A DNA stretch of 46,639 nucleotides from an uncultured Bacilli bacterium (GCA_944329365.1 CALVIC010000009.1:1-46639), one strand, 5' to 3'; counted from the first letter of the stretch, positions 1 to 9,065 are shown. Program-made: numbers and translations. Notes: generated from the letters alone by a model not told the origin.

Positions 1-105
1 AGGTCGTTACTGACCCTCTATTACTTGTCCAATTATCACTAGTTTTTGGTTTGACCAACACTACTTGACATTGAACCAGTAAATATTAAAATTTTTGGCT
101 TGATT

Positions 106-1446
106 TTAAAGTTGTTTTTTTATAAGTCTTTTGCTGGGGTACATGAATCGAGTCATAGTTTGATGTTCTGGATAACCAATTAAAAAGAATAAAGTTGCTG
201 AAGGATAATCTTTTGCAAAATTAACTGTATTTCTATATAAAAGGTCATTAATATACTTATTAAATGATTCGTCATAAAGCAGTACATTTGTTTCGTTATA
301 AGGATTATTAATATGATTATCATTAACTGGTTGAAAGAAATCCATTGGAATAAGACCTAACTGCTCTGTCGGCTTAGATAAATTAACAGTATAATTTAAA
401 GTTGGAAATTTATGCTTATCGATTAATTTGATCTTAGTTATTTGATTATATAGTTCATCATAGTTTAAAGTATCTACTAATAATGTGTTTTGATTTTTTT
501 CATATAAAAATCTTGGATTTATAGATGAAACCCTTACTTTTTGCCCATTAACGTTAACAAATCTTTCATAAGAATTATTTAGCCATTTGTTTTCTTGAAC
601 TATTGCAATTGCTAATTCAGATTGCCTTTTAATATCATAATTACTTTGTTGTAAATCTCTTAATTCTTCTAACCAAGTGTTAGTTTGTTTTTTTAGTTTA
701 TAGCTTAAGTCTCTAATTTTATCGACATTATTTTTGCTATATGGTTTTATAACATTTATCCACTGCCTTATTTTGTTTTTTTCACTCTCATCATCTAAAT
801 ATTTTATTATAATTTTTAGTGCAAGTACAACATACCCTTTTAAAATAGGGCACTCATCAATTATGTGGCACAAATTTAAATATTCGTTTATTCTTTTTTT
901 GTTAAATCTATTTGTATAATCATCATATATGATTTTTCGAAATTTATATAAATAATTATTGATTGTATCATCAATGACAACATATTCATCATAAACACCT
1001 TTATATGTGATATCATCAACACTTCCATATTTATATCCGGCAAATGGCGTTGGATCAACTTGATATGTATGCCCTTCTTCAGAATCTATTAAAACAACAA
1101 CGTGGATTGTGGTAACGTCATCCATGTCAAATAGTCTTTTTCTTGCTAAAGCACATCTCGCGTTGGCGCCTATATTTAATTTTCGAACATAATTAAAAAA
1201 GCAAAATGACGCGGTATAACAATTTCCGTTCATCTCAATAATATCATTATCTGGGTTGGGTAATCCATTTGGGTAAACGCTTTGTCTTACTATATCACAT
1301 AGAATTTGTAATTTTTTTTGAAAAGGAAGATTATTAAATTTTACGTTAAAACCACATTCATAAAAAATATTATTCTTATCCACAATTGGTATAAGCTCTT
1401 CTAAACTTGGTAATAAATTCATATAGTGCCTCATATAATCAACCAT
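106..1446 (-). CDS. Transglutaminase-like (Cys-His-Asp) protein of unknown function
   Basis: A 446-residue soluble protein with no signal peptide or membrane segment. The N-terminal third has the order of a papain/transglutaminase-type triad: Cys76 in NGNCYTAS, His115 in TTIHVVVLID and Asp131 in YQVDPTPF. The spacing and the local strand-helix pattern fit the transglutaminase-like superfamily, which also resembles arylamine N-acetyltransferases. The remaining ~300 residues are charged and not recognised. It is the last gene of a minus-strand cluster with three glycosyltransferase genes, 203 bp after the GT2 gene, so a role in making or modifying a surface polymer is possible but only inferred. 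The ATG at 1446 has its nearest AGGA-like site about 21 nt away. ATG 1422 is preceded by GAGG with 6-nt spacing and may be the true start. An in-frame TGA lies just upstream. The enzyme assignment is moderate; substrate unknown. Confidence 0.55.
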   Translation of the reverse strand: MVDYMRHYMNLLPSLEELIPIVDKNNIFYECGFNVKFNNLPFQKKLQILCDIVRQSVYPNGLPNPDNDIIEMNGNCYTASFCFFNYVRKLNIGANARCALARKRLFDMDDVTTIHVVVLIDSEEGHTYQVDPTPFAGYKYGSVDDITYKGVYDEYVVIDDTINNYLYKFRKIIYDDYTNRFNKKRINEYLNLCHIIDECPILKGYVVLALKIIIKYLDDESEKNKIRQWINVIKPYSKNNVDKIRDLSYKLKKQTNTWLEELRDLQQSNYDIKRQSELAIAIVQENKWLNNSYERFVNVNGQKVRVSSINPRFLYEKNQNTLLVDTLNYDELYNQITKIKLIDKHKFPTLNYTVNLSKPTEQLGLIPMDFFQPVNDNHINNPYNETNVLLYDESFNKYINDLLYRNTVNFAKDYPSATLFFLIGYPEHQTMTRFMYPSKRLIKKQL

Positions 1447-1649
1447 ATATATTAACTGTTCGATTGATTCCTTTCATTATATACTCATGTTTATGTAAAG
1501 GTTCTGCATTTTAATTATATTTGCTTTATAAATAAAGGTTAACATTTGTAAAAAAGTAATCATCTAATTATACATCATCACTTAATATTATAAACAATTA
1601 ACCAATTTATCTGATTTTTTATACTTTTAATTAAAATTATTATATGTGA

Positions 1650-3143
1650 TTACCATTTCCAAGGCTGATTTAGCAACTTTTCATACATAATATAATTATC
1701 ATGTGCTTCTTTATTCTTTTGTTCAATGCTTCCACTTCTAGGTGGATGTTTAATATGATAAACACAGGAAGATAATACAGGTATGACATAACATCCTTTG
1801 GATATTAATTTGGCAGAAAAATATGCATCCTCCATTCCCCACCCTTTAAATTTTGAACTAAAAGGTTCGGAAAAGTTTATCAACGCTTTATTTAATGCTA
1901 TATTATGTCCGGATACTACAGTTGCAATATTATAAATATCAATTTGTGAACCAAAACTTAATTCTTTAAAATAATCTGTATCATCTAATATAGAAATTTC
2001 TTCATTCAAATAAGCTTTGTCTCCACCTATATGATATTCTTTTCCTTTAGTAATAACTCTACTATCATCAAAATCTGTGCTAGAATCAACTCCCGATAAC
2101 AAGAGGTTTTCTTTCAAAATATTAGAACTTCTATCAATATTTTTTCTCATACAAGTAAATATTGCGTTTGGTATTAACTGAATTCGTATATTCATATCAT
2201 ATATGTAATTTTTACTTAAAACAATATCTGAGTCCAAGAAAAGGACTTGATTATATTTCGAAATAGCAAAACCAACATTTCTTGCATTAGACAATCCCAT
2301 ATTCTCTTCAAATGAAATTATTTGTAATTCAAAATCCAATTTGTTTTTAATTTTATTAATTTCATCTATTACATTATTTTTCGATCCATCATTAACAACA
2401 ATAACCTGAATTTTTTTCTTATTGTCTCTTGATAAGTTTTGACCTTGTATAGACAATAAAGTGTATGTTACATCTTGATTGTACACCGGAATTATTATAC
2501 TCATGTTCATTATTGAACAGTCTTTTTTTTGGTGAGAATTTGTAGATAATAGTTGGTGACCCATTATTTTCTCATAATAATAGTCCAAGTATGAATAATC
2601 ATTAGATATATTTGACAGTCTTACTTTTAGTGATGTACTAGTTGAACGAATATCTAATCCTGTTTTTAATCCATAATTTCTTATTTTGGAATTTAAAACC
2701 CCTATTTCATCAAACAAATGCTCTGGTTCGGGATTTACAATAAGTTTGTGGTCATTAATATTATCATAGCGTATGAGTTTAAATTTTTTCTCAAGGATTT
2801 GACATAACTGTTCATTTTCCGTGGAAATTATAGTTCCATGATAAGTATTAAACAATATAGAACAATTCTTAAATTTTAAAAAAGATATATCGTTAATATA
2901 ATAATCTTTTGAATTGTCAAATGATTTAAAAAAATATTTAAGATTTTTATTTTCAACAAAAATGGCTTTTGATCTATTCTTCTGCCTATAACTAACCTTG
3001 TTATTTAAAATTTCAATTTGAAATTTATCATCCGCAGAAAAAACGTTTAATCGCCTTTGTATTTGTGGAAGAGAGTCTACTTTAATTAAGCAGTTAATTA
3101 TGTTTTTCTCTTGGTTCTTGTTTTTAATTATTAAATATTTCAT
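1650..3143 (-). CDS. Family 2 glycosyltransferase with unassigned N-terminal region
   Basis: A 497-residue protein. Residues ~213-460 form a GT-A fold family 2 glycosyltransferase: SIIIPVYNQ near 215, VVNDGS near 250, NMGLSNARN near 281 and the metal/nucleotide-binding DxD as LDSD (Asp304, Asp306). The GWGMED segment (Glu438-Asp439) resembles the galactosyltransferase-type C-terminal motif of chondroitin/polysaccharide synthases. The first ~210 residues are not recognised; they could bind acceptor or partner proteins. There is no membrane segment, so it probably acts at the cytoplasmic face on a lipid-linked or nascent glycan. It lies 15 bp downstream of the phosphatase-glycosyltransferase fusion, which argues for one operon. 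Donor and acceptor sugars cannot be read from the sequence. Confidence 0.85.
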   Translation of the reverse strand: MKYLIIKNKNQEKNIINCLIKVDSLPQIQRRLNVFSADDKFQIEILNNKVSYRQKNRSKAIFVENKNLKYFFKSFDNSKDYYINDISFLKFKNCSILFNTYHGTIISTENEQLCQILEKKFKLIRYDNINDHKLIVNPEPEHLFDEIGVLNSKIRNYGLKTGLDIRSTSTSLKVRLSNISNDYSYLDYYYEKIMGHQLLSTNSHQKKDCSIMNMSIIIPVYNQDVTYTLLSIQGQNLSRDNKKKIQVIVVNDGSKNNVIDEINKIKNKLDFELQIISFEENMGLSNARNVGFAISKYNQVLFLDSDIVLSKNYIYDMNIRIQLIPNAIFTCMRKNIDRSSNILKENLLLSGVDSSTDFDDSRVITKGKEYHIGGDKAYLNEEISILDDTDYFKELSFGSQIDIYNIATVVSGHNIALNKALINFSEPFSSKFKGWGMEDAYFSAKLISKGCYVIPVLSSCVYHIKHPPRSGSIEQKNKEAHDNYIMYEKLLNQPWKW

Positions 3144-3158
3144 ATATCCTCCTAAAAG

Positions 3159-4736
3159 TTAAAATTTAAAATCAATCTTATCAATAGGTATCGATATATT
3201 TTTGTCATAAAAAGATGTCTTTGGAGTTTTTGATAAAACGTTTTGATAAGTTTTATATTCTCGAGAATTATTCCAATGTCTTTCATCTTTGGCAAATGTG
3301 TCATACTTTTCCTTATCTTCTGGCAAAAATTTATAATGAAGTAAATAGGAGCAATATTTTGATTTCTTATTTATGTTCCATGGATAATAATAATGGTCAT
3401 TTGCTAAAACCTCACTACCAGAATATGAAATAAATGGTATTTTTTGTAAGCTAGGAGATATTTCGAAAATTCTAGCTCTAGGCCCACCATAGAAACGTTG
3501 CCCATATGGAACAGTGCTGGTTTTTCTATATGTTCCTCTATCAACAAACTTGAAGTCATCGAGTTTTCCTGCATAAATATTTTTATTGGTATAAACATCA
3601 AGCATTAAGCTTTTGATAAATGACACCTTTGTTTTTGCTAGAAAATCAGTAAAGGAAATTTTTTGATGATTTTTATATATAAATAATTCGTCAGAATCAA
3701 CAATTAAATACTTTTTCCCGGAACCATAATACTCCAAAATTTGTTGTTTCCAACCGCACATTTTATAACAGTTATATGTCTCGTTAATTTTCCAGAATGA
3801 GATATTAACTTTTTTTTCATATTTTTTTAAAATATTTGTTGATTTATCTGTGGAATTATTATCAACCAAAACAAAGTTCTTAATTCCTATATTAATGTAA
3901 TGATTCATCCATTTTTTAGCTAAAGGCTCAAAATTATTATAAAAACAAATTAAAATAATTCCGTCATCAAATTTTTGTTTCTTTATTTGAGCTAAATTAC
4001 TTGTTTTTATTCCGTCTAGAAAATTTACGAAATAATCTTCTGAAAATTCTATATTATTAAAATCTTTGGCCATTTTCATTATATTTTTCTTTAAGTTGTT
4101 GTTAATATTTAAATCCTTTACCATCTGTATTCTTTCTTTTATGTGTTTAGATTTAATGCTTTTTAAAAAAGTTAAATGTTTAAATAACGGAGAAAAATCA
4201 ACATCGACAAATTCTTCTATTTTTCCTGTTTTGATATGAGGAGATTTAATTTTTAAAATTCTTTTCATATAAGAGGTTATAGAACCGTGTGAAACAATTA
4301 AAATAGTATTATTTTTAAAATTGTGAGCATAAACATCGTTCAAGAAGTCACATAATCTAGTCTCTATATCATACTTATTCTCACCATATTCTCCGAATCT
4401 TACAAAATAATCTCCTTCAATTTGCATTATTCTTGTTTGATCAAGGTCCTCATTATTTTTTTGCCCAGAGTATTTTCCATAATATATCTCGTGTAGTCTT
4501 TTTTCAATAACTACCTCAGTAGTAGGATGTTTTTCAAAAACAAAATGAGCGGTTTCAATAGTTCTAGGAAAAGGTGAGACATATATTTTGTCAATACTAT
4601 CTGGTAAAGATTTTATTGATTCTAAAACTGTTTCCTTCCCTTTTTCAGTAAGCACAGACCAGTATATTTCTTTATCAGAAATCAATTCTTTAATGTTATC
4701 TGTTGCTTCTCCGTGTCTCATAAAAATTATATTCAT
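3159..4736 (-). CDS. Fusion of histidine phosphatase and glycosyltransferase
   Basis: A 525-residue two-domain protein. Residues 1-200 are a phosphoglycerate-mutase-type histidine phosphatase: MRHGEAT with catalytic His8, SPFPRTIETA with Arg58, the E-x-x-Y-G-K-Y-S-G segment near 83-91, and the second catalytic His150 in IVSHGS. Residues ~258-480 are a GT-A-type glycosyltransferase of the Glyco_tranf_2_4 kind (ICFYNNFEPLAKKWMNHY, VDNNSTDKS, and VDSDE with the DxD at 347-349). The family knowledge is phosphate-ester hydrolysis plus sugar transfer; coupling of the two on one surface-glycan intermediate is inference. The start overlaps the upstream GT4 stop (ATGA), showing translational coupling. 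Each domain assignment is strong; the combination is unusual. Confidence 0.85.
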   Translation of the reverse strand: MNIIFMRHGEATDNIKELISDKEIYWSVLTEKGKETVLESIKSLPDSIDKIYVSPFPRTIETAHFVFEKHPTTEVVIEKRLHEIYYGKYSGQKNNEDLDQTRIMQIEGDYFVRFGEYGENKYDIETRLCDFLNDVYAHNFKNNTILIVSHGSITSYMKRILKIKSPHIKTGKIEEFVDVDFSPLFKHLTFLKSIKSKHIKERIQMVKDLNINNNLKKNIMKMAKDFNNIEFSEDYFVNFLDGIKTSNLAQIKKQKFDDGIILICFYNNFEPLAKKWMNHYINIGIKNFVLVDNNSTDKSTNILKKYEKKVNISFWKINETYNCYKMCGWKQQILEYYGSGKKYLIVDSDELFIYKNHQKISFTDFLAKTKVSFIKSLMLDVYTNKNIYAGKLDDFKFVDRGTYRKTSTVPYGQRFYGGPRARIFEISPSLQKIPFISYSGSEVLANDHYYYPWNINKKSKYCSYLLHYKFLPEDKEKYDTFAKDERHWNNSREYKTYQNVLSKTPKTSFYDKNISIPIDKIDFKF

Positions 4737-5464
4737 TTTATTACCTCCAAAATTTCACTAATCTTATTTTCCCAATTATAATTCTTAACTACATATTCTC
4801 GGCATTGTTTGGCAATCACTTTTCTATCAGCATTAATAGCCTTTTCTATTCCTTCCAGAATTGAATCTACAGTTGGTGCCACGACAAAACCTCTTCCATC
4901 TGCTAATAGTTGCTTATTTACCTGTGTTTCAGTTGCTACAACAGTTAAACCACAACTCATAGCTTCAAGAATAGTTCCCTGAAGTCCTTCTCCATATTCA
5001 GAGGGTGATACAAAAATATCAGCTTGCTTATAAATTTTTTCTGTATCAATAATTGTCCCTGTAAATTTCACACATTTAGAAATGTTTTCTAAACGTTCTC
5101 TCTCTGGACCATCGCCAACAATAATTAACTTTAATCTGTACTTTTTGTACAATTTTTCAAAAGCGTAAATTATTTTGTCAACATTTTTTCTAGATATCAA
5201 ACGACCAACATATAAAACAGTTATGCAAGCAGAATTTTTTACTTGTAAGTCTTTTAACGAAAAATTTTCGCAATCGATGCCTGTTGATACCACAGGCATG
5301 TTTTTATTATAATACTTTTCCCAGGCTTTTTTTACATTTTGCGAAATTGCGATAACAATGTCATATGATGATAAAAAACTGCCTTGAAAATCGTTCTGAT
5401 TTTTTGGGGTTCCGCATAAATATAAAACATTTTTTGGAATTATAAAAAAGGAAAAGTAAAACAA
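4733..5464 (-). CDS. Glycosyltransferase family 4, N-terminally truncated
   Basis: A 243-residue protein containing a complete C-terminal Rossmann domain of a GT4 glycosyltransferase: VLYVGRLISRKN, LIIVGDGPERERL, the E-x7-E region SPSEYGEGLQGTILEAMSCGLTVVAT, and GFVVAP. A normal GT4 is about 350-400 residues. Here only ~85 residues precede VLYVGRL, so roughly half of the acceptor-binding N-domain is missing. The start is TTG at 5464 with AAGGGAAGG five to six nt upstream; an in-frame TAA lies just before it. A short ORF in another frame (5470-5502, peptide MFFDILYTKGR) would continue naturally into this protein if one base were added, suggesting a frameshift as well as truncation. It is the first gene of the glycan operon and has a good promoter. 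It may be a decayed enzyme or a half-enzyme. Confidence 0.75.
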   Translation of the reverse strand: MFYFSFFIIPKNVLYLCGTPKNQNDFQGSFLSSYDIVIAISQNVKKAWEKYYNKNMPVVSTGIDCENFSLKDLQVKNSACITVLYVGRLISRKNVDKIIYAFEKLYKKYRLKLIIVGDGPERERLENISKCVKFTGTIIDTEKIYKQADIFVSPSEYGEGLQGTILEAMSCGLTVVATETQVNKQLLADGRGFVVAPTVDSILEGIEKAINADRKVIAKQCREYVVKNYNWENKISEILEVIK

Positions 5465-5514
5465 AGCTACCTTCCCTTAGTATATAAAATGTCAAAGAAC
5501 ATTAGATTATATAC

Positions 5515-5543
5515 AATATAGCACATGTTTAAGACCTTGTCAA
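5515..5543 (-). promoter_or_regulatory. Sigma-A promoter of the glycan operon
   Basis: On the minus strand TTGACA (5538-5543), exactly 17 nt, then TATATT (5515-5520). Transcription would begin near 5508, just ahead of the truncated GT4 gene. The -35 box overlaps the T-tract of the murC terminator, so the glycan operon restarts immediately after the Tad-murC operon ends. Confidence 0.65.
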
Positions 5544-5569
5544 ACAAAAAACAAGCTTTAATTAGCTTG
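5541..5569 (-). terminator. Rho-independent terminator after murC
   Basis: The minus strand reads CAAGCT-AATTAA-AGCTTG followed by TTTTTTGTTTG. The stem includes the murC stop codon. It closes the Tad-murC transcription unit. Confidence 0.75.
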
Positions 5570-6865
5570 GCTTTGATATTTTTCGATATATGCCTTTTCC
5601 ATGTCGGTTATATCATTTGGACTCATAAAGATGATAACTGAGTTATGGAAGTCAAGTAATTTATCTATTTGATCTTCAGAGATGCTTTCGCTATTTGGAA
5701 TTTCTTTGATCAAATCTTCACTTGTGATATCAAAATCTTCTTTGTTTTCTCTAGCTCCGTAAATATCCATGATATAAGCTTTATCTACTTTACTTAAAAC
5801 ATCGATATAATCGTCTTTAAAGGCTTTAGTGCGTGAGTATGTATGTGGGCCAAAAACGACTACAGTTTTTTTATCAGGATATTTTTGATTTACAGCTTTT
5901 AAGGTGGCTCTGATTTCGGCTGGATGGTGGGCATAATCGTCTATTACAATATTATCTAAAACTGGATATTCAGTAAATCTTCTTTTGGCTCCTTCAAATG
6001 TTTTTAGAGTTTTACTCACCTCTTTGGCTTCTAATCTTTCGTAGTAGCAAAAGCTAATAACAGCTAAGGCATCTAAAAGCATGTGTTTACCATATAGTTT
6101 TAAATCAAAGTGTCCATAGTAATTGTCTTCGATGAAGACGTCAAAGCTAGTTCCGTTTTCAGTATATTCTACTTCTTTGGCAATGATATCGTTGTCTTCG
6201 TCTAGGCCGTAATAAAATATAGGCTTGTCGACTTCTAAACTATGAGTGTATGGATCGTCACCACAGGCGATAACCATTTTTTCGGCGTTGTTGGCATATT
6301 CGGTGTAAGCGCTTATAACGTCGTCAATGCCTTGATAGTAATCGACGTGGTCGAGATCGATATTAGTAATAATCGCATAGTATGGATGATAGGCCAAAAA
6401 ATGTCTTTTGTATTCGCAAGCCTCTAAGACGAAGTATTTGTTTTCTTTGCTTGCGTGGCCTGTCCCATCACCGATTAAGTAATTGGCTCCTCTTAGTTCG
6501 TCTAAGACGTGAGATAACATGGAAGTCGTTGTAGTTTTACCGTGACATCCAGCGATGGTTATCGTTTGAAACATCGTTGTTAGTTTGGCGACCATTTCTT
6601 CATACGGATGAATTTTAAGACCTAACTCTAAAGCTCTTTGAACTTCGGGATTATCGTCTTTAATCGCACCTCCTTTGATAATATACATTCCTTCTTGGAT
6701 GTTTTTAGAATCATACGATAAAACTTCAATGTTTTTTTCTTTTAATCCTTCTTCGGTAAAGTAGTGATTGTCGTTATCACTACCTTTTACTTCATAACCT
6801 AAATCTTTTAAGATGCCTGCAAGTGCGGACATACCTGTTCCTTTTATTCCGATAAGATAGTACAT
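5558..6865 (-). CDS. murC: UDP-N-acetylmuramate--L-alanine ligase MurC
   Basis: A 435-residue Mur ligase that adds L-alanine to UDP-MurNAc in the cytoplasm, the first peptide step of peptidoglycan synthesis. Seen: the N-terminal dinucleotide-like motif GIKGTGMSALAGIL, the ATP loop AGCHGKTTTT (105-114) and the MurC-type DDYAHHPAEI in the C-terminal half. Length is normal for the family. The start has GGGGG(A) a few bases upstream. It begins 10 bp after tadC and is followed by a terminator, so it is read as the last gene of the Tad pilus operon, an unusual place for murC. Its presence shows the organism makes a wall. Confidence 0.95.
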   Translation of the reverse strand: MYYLIGIKGTGMSALAGILKDLGYEVKGSDNDNHYFTEEGLKEKNIEVLSYDSKNIQEGMYIIKGGAIKDDNPEVQRALELGLKIHPYEEMVAKLTTMFQTITIAGCHGKTTTTSMLSHVLDELRGANYLIGDGTGHASKENKYFVLEACEYKRHFLAYHPYYAIITNIDLDHVDYYQGIDDVISAYTEYANNAEKMVIACGDDPYTHSLEVDKPIFYYGLDEDNDIIAKEVEYTENGTSFDVFIEDNYYGHFDLKLYGKHMLLDALAVISFCYYERLEAKEVSKTLKTFEGAKRRFTEYPVLDNIVIDDYAHHPAEIRATLKAVNQKYPDKKTVVVFGPHTYSRTKAFKDDYIDVLSKVDKAYIMDIYGARENKEDFDITSEDLIKEIPNSESISEDQIDKLLDFHNSVIIFMSPNDITDMEKAYIEKYQSQAN

Positions 6866-6875
6866 GATGTTCCCC

Positions 6876-7574
6876 CTAACCTATAAATTCAATTAAGTAC
6901 GGTCCCAATATTAGAACTAATATAAGTGGGACCACAAATATTACGGAAATAATAGAAGCTTTATTTGGAATTTTGTTGATTTGGCTTTTAACGGCCAATA
7001 TTTGTTTGGTTCTCAAAAAGTCTATTTCGTTATATAAGACGTTTAAGATACTGTTACCAAACTGACTTGTCTGAATAATATTTAAAATTATGTTGTTGAT
7101 GTCGTTTGATGAAATTCTTTGACGCATGTCGCTTAATGCTTCAATTAATGATTTACCAAACTGCATTTCAAATAAAGTCTTTTTAAATTCATCACTTATT
7201 TCAGAATCAACGTTGTCGCAGGTAACTCTAAGTGCTCCTTCTAGGTTGTTACCAGATTCTAAGGTAAGTGAGAGTATTTCAAAGAAGAATATTGCTTCAC
7301 TTTCAAGTCTTTTGTTGCGAATTTCAATTTTTTTAGTAATGTTTAAATAATAAAATAGATAATATGTTCCAACGGCAACAAATGGCGCGAGAATGTAACC
7401 GAGGTCAGTGAGTAAAACGATGAGGACGGTTACGAGAAGAGTTACTAGAAGGCGGTCACGAACAAAGGTACTTACAGTATATTTGGTATCGTGACCTAAA
7501 CAATTTAAATCTTTTTCAATTTTTTCGAGTTCTGAGGCTCGATATAGTTTAGTTAGCCAGAGACTTTTTTTCAT
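6876..7574 (-). CDS. tadC: TadC-like inner-membrane platform protein (T2SSF family)
   Basis: A 232-residue membrane protein of the type II secretion F (T2SSF) family. It has a hydrophobic pair near residues 45-80, a helical cytoplasmic domain (EILSLTLESGNNLEGALRV, QFGKSLIEALSDMRQRI, TSQFGNSILNVL), and C-terminal membrane helices ending IILVLILGPYLIEFIG. In Tad systems TadB and TadC form the platform on which the CpaF motor works. Its start codon directly abuts the tadB stop (7574/7575), indicating translational coupling. It is shorter than many TadC proteins but the T2SSF core is complete. Confidence 0.85.
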   Translation of the reverse strand: MKKSLWLTKLYRASELEKIEKDLNCLGHDTKYTVSTFVRDRLLVTLLVTVLIVLLTDLGYILAPFVAVGTYYLFYYLNITKKIEIRNKRLESEAIFFFEILSLTLESGNNLEGALRVTCDNVDSEISDEFKKTLFEMQFGKSLIEALSDMRQRISSNDINNIILNIIQTSQFGNSILNVLYNEIDFLRTKQILAVKSQINKIPNKASIISVIFVVPLILVLILGPYLIEFIG

Positions 7575-9065
7575 CTAAATCACGACCTTCATTATTCTTC
7601 TAATACATACTATAAAGATTATATAGTAAATTATCATAAATATCAATAAAATTATGCCAAGTTCGCTATTTATAAACGGTAAAAAGTATGTCGGATTAAT
7701 GGTGGAGATAATTAATACGAATACAAATGGCATGAAAAGTAAGGTATAGACGACAAGTTTACTACCACTTGTCAAGGAGTTTAATTCAAATTTAAGTTTT
7801 TGCTTTTCAAACATACTATTTTCGATATTTTCGAATATTTTAATGATGTTACCACCGGTTTTGTTGATTATAGTCAAAGAAGCAGTTAAATATTTAGCCT
7901 CTTCAAGCCCAGTACGACTGGAAAACCTTTTGAAAACACTTTCGAGTTCGAGTCCATAAAGAAGTTCAAGGCTCATCTTTTTATATTCGTCACCAATTGG
8001 TCCTTTAACTTCCCGGCCGACGATTTCGATGGCCTGAGATATGCTTCTTCCAGCTTTAAAGGCGTTGTTCATAACGGTAATAGCCGAGAGAAAATCACTT
8101 TCTAGTTTGTAACGATATGCTTTATAACGAATCATCAAGAATAAATCTAAAGCAAAAAATCCTAAGGTATATATTAAGATGAATTCGTATATGTTTAGAA
8201 GATCTAGCTGGATTGCTTTGGCAAATACGGCAATAATGACAAAGATTAGACCGATAATAATTTTGCCACTGACGATTTCAAATCCGGTTTGATGATATTT
8301 AGTTATTTTAGTGTATTTTTCTAACCTTTTTGCATATTTAGTGATGAAAACAGATTTTTTGAGTGATTTGCCTAAACTTTGAATTAATTTGGTATATTTA
8401 TTTAGCAGTTTATCGGTAAAGGAAACCGTTTTTTTATTTAGCGGCTCAATGGTGTAGGCATTTATTCGTTTTTCGAGTTTAAAGGCCCTTCTCAAGCGGT
8501 TAAAGTAAACTAATAAAGCTACTAAGATAACGGTTATAAGGCTTAAGAGAATTAAAAGTTCGCTTGAATGAGAGGTGACTTCAAGATTTAGACTTACCGA
8601 ACTTGTATTTCCAGCTTCGTCGGAAACGGTATAAGTTAAGGTTTTATTCCCAGATGTTGTTAGGTCTAAGTCTTTTAGGTTGTTAGTTATTTTATTGCTT
8701 AAATCACCATCGTAATTATCTTTAGCAGTTACTTCTGGTAAGTTTTTAATGTTAGCGATTGTAAAATCTTCGTCTTCGATGGTGATTTCTGGCTTTTCTT
8801 TATCAATTATGTATTCGCCAGATTCTTCGGTAAAGGTAAAACCAGTGTTTAAGGTTACAGATACTGATATTTTATAGGTTCCAGTTGTGTCTAAGGTAAA
8901 GGTGGCGGGAATGTTTTGATTGACTGTTTGAGTGTCAACTATTTCACCATCTTTATAAAGATTGTACGTATACTCCACCATGTTTGGGTTTGGAGTAAAG
9001 GTTATGGTTAAGTTTTGATTAGTCGGTGTTTGACTGTTTTTATCAAATGTTCCACCTTCAAACAT
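7575..9065 (-). CDS. tadB: TadB-like platform protein with two N-terminal Ig-like domains
   Basis: A 496-residue fusion. Residues ~15-88 and ~90-163 are two beta-sandwich domains; the second resembles the DUF5011/HYR type (KPEITIEDEDF, VTAKDNYDGDLSNKIT, TLTYTVSDEAGN). Helix ~168-187 crosses the membrane. After a basic linker, residues ~265-496 form the T2SSF platform (TGFEIVSGK, VMNNAFKAGRSISQAIEIV, LEYGLELESVFKRFSSRTGLEE-like segment, TGGNIIKIFENI) with four more hydrophobic helices. There is no signal peptide, so the Ig region would be exported N-out. TadB normally has no such ectodomain; it could hold the pilus or bind wall polymer (inference). The ATG at 9065 has a perfect AAGGAGGT, so the Ig part is translated as one protein with TadB. 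Confidence 0.85.
   Translation of the reverse strand: MFEGGTFDKNSQTPTNQNLTITFTPNPNMVEYTYNLYKDGEIVDTQTVNQNIPATFTLDTTGTYKISVSVTLNTGFTFTEESGEYIIDKEKPEITIEDEDFTIANIKNLPEVTAKDNYDGDLSNKITNNLKDLDLTTSGNKTLTYTVSDEAGNTSSVSLNLEVTSHSSELLILLSLITVILVALLVYFNRLRRAFKLEKRINAYTIEPLNKKTVSFTDKLLNKYTKLIQSLGKSLKKSVFITKYAKRLEKYTKITKYHQTGFEIVSGKIIIGLIFVIIAVFAKAIQLDLLNIYEFILIYTLGFFALDLFLMIRYKAYRYKLESDFLSAITVMNNAFKAGRSISQAIEIVGREVKGPIGDEYKKMSLELLYGLELESVFKRFSSRTGLEEAKYLTASLTIINKTGGNIIKIFENIENSMFEKQKLKFELNSLTSGSKLVVYTLLFMPFVFVLIISTINPTYFLPFINSELGIILLIFMIIYYIIFIVCIRRIMKVVI

Noticed and set aside
1-105. Minus-strand frame after the transglutaminase-like gene giving KILIFTGSMSSSVGQ, like a glycosyltransferase start
   Set aside because: Only ~22 codons, no start codon with a ribosome site, and a stop follows. 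Too short to call; may be chance or a remnant.
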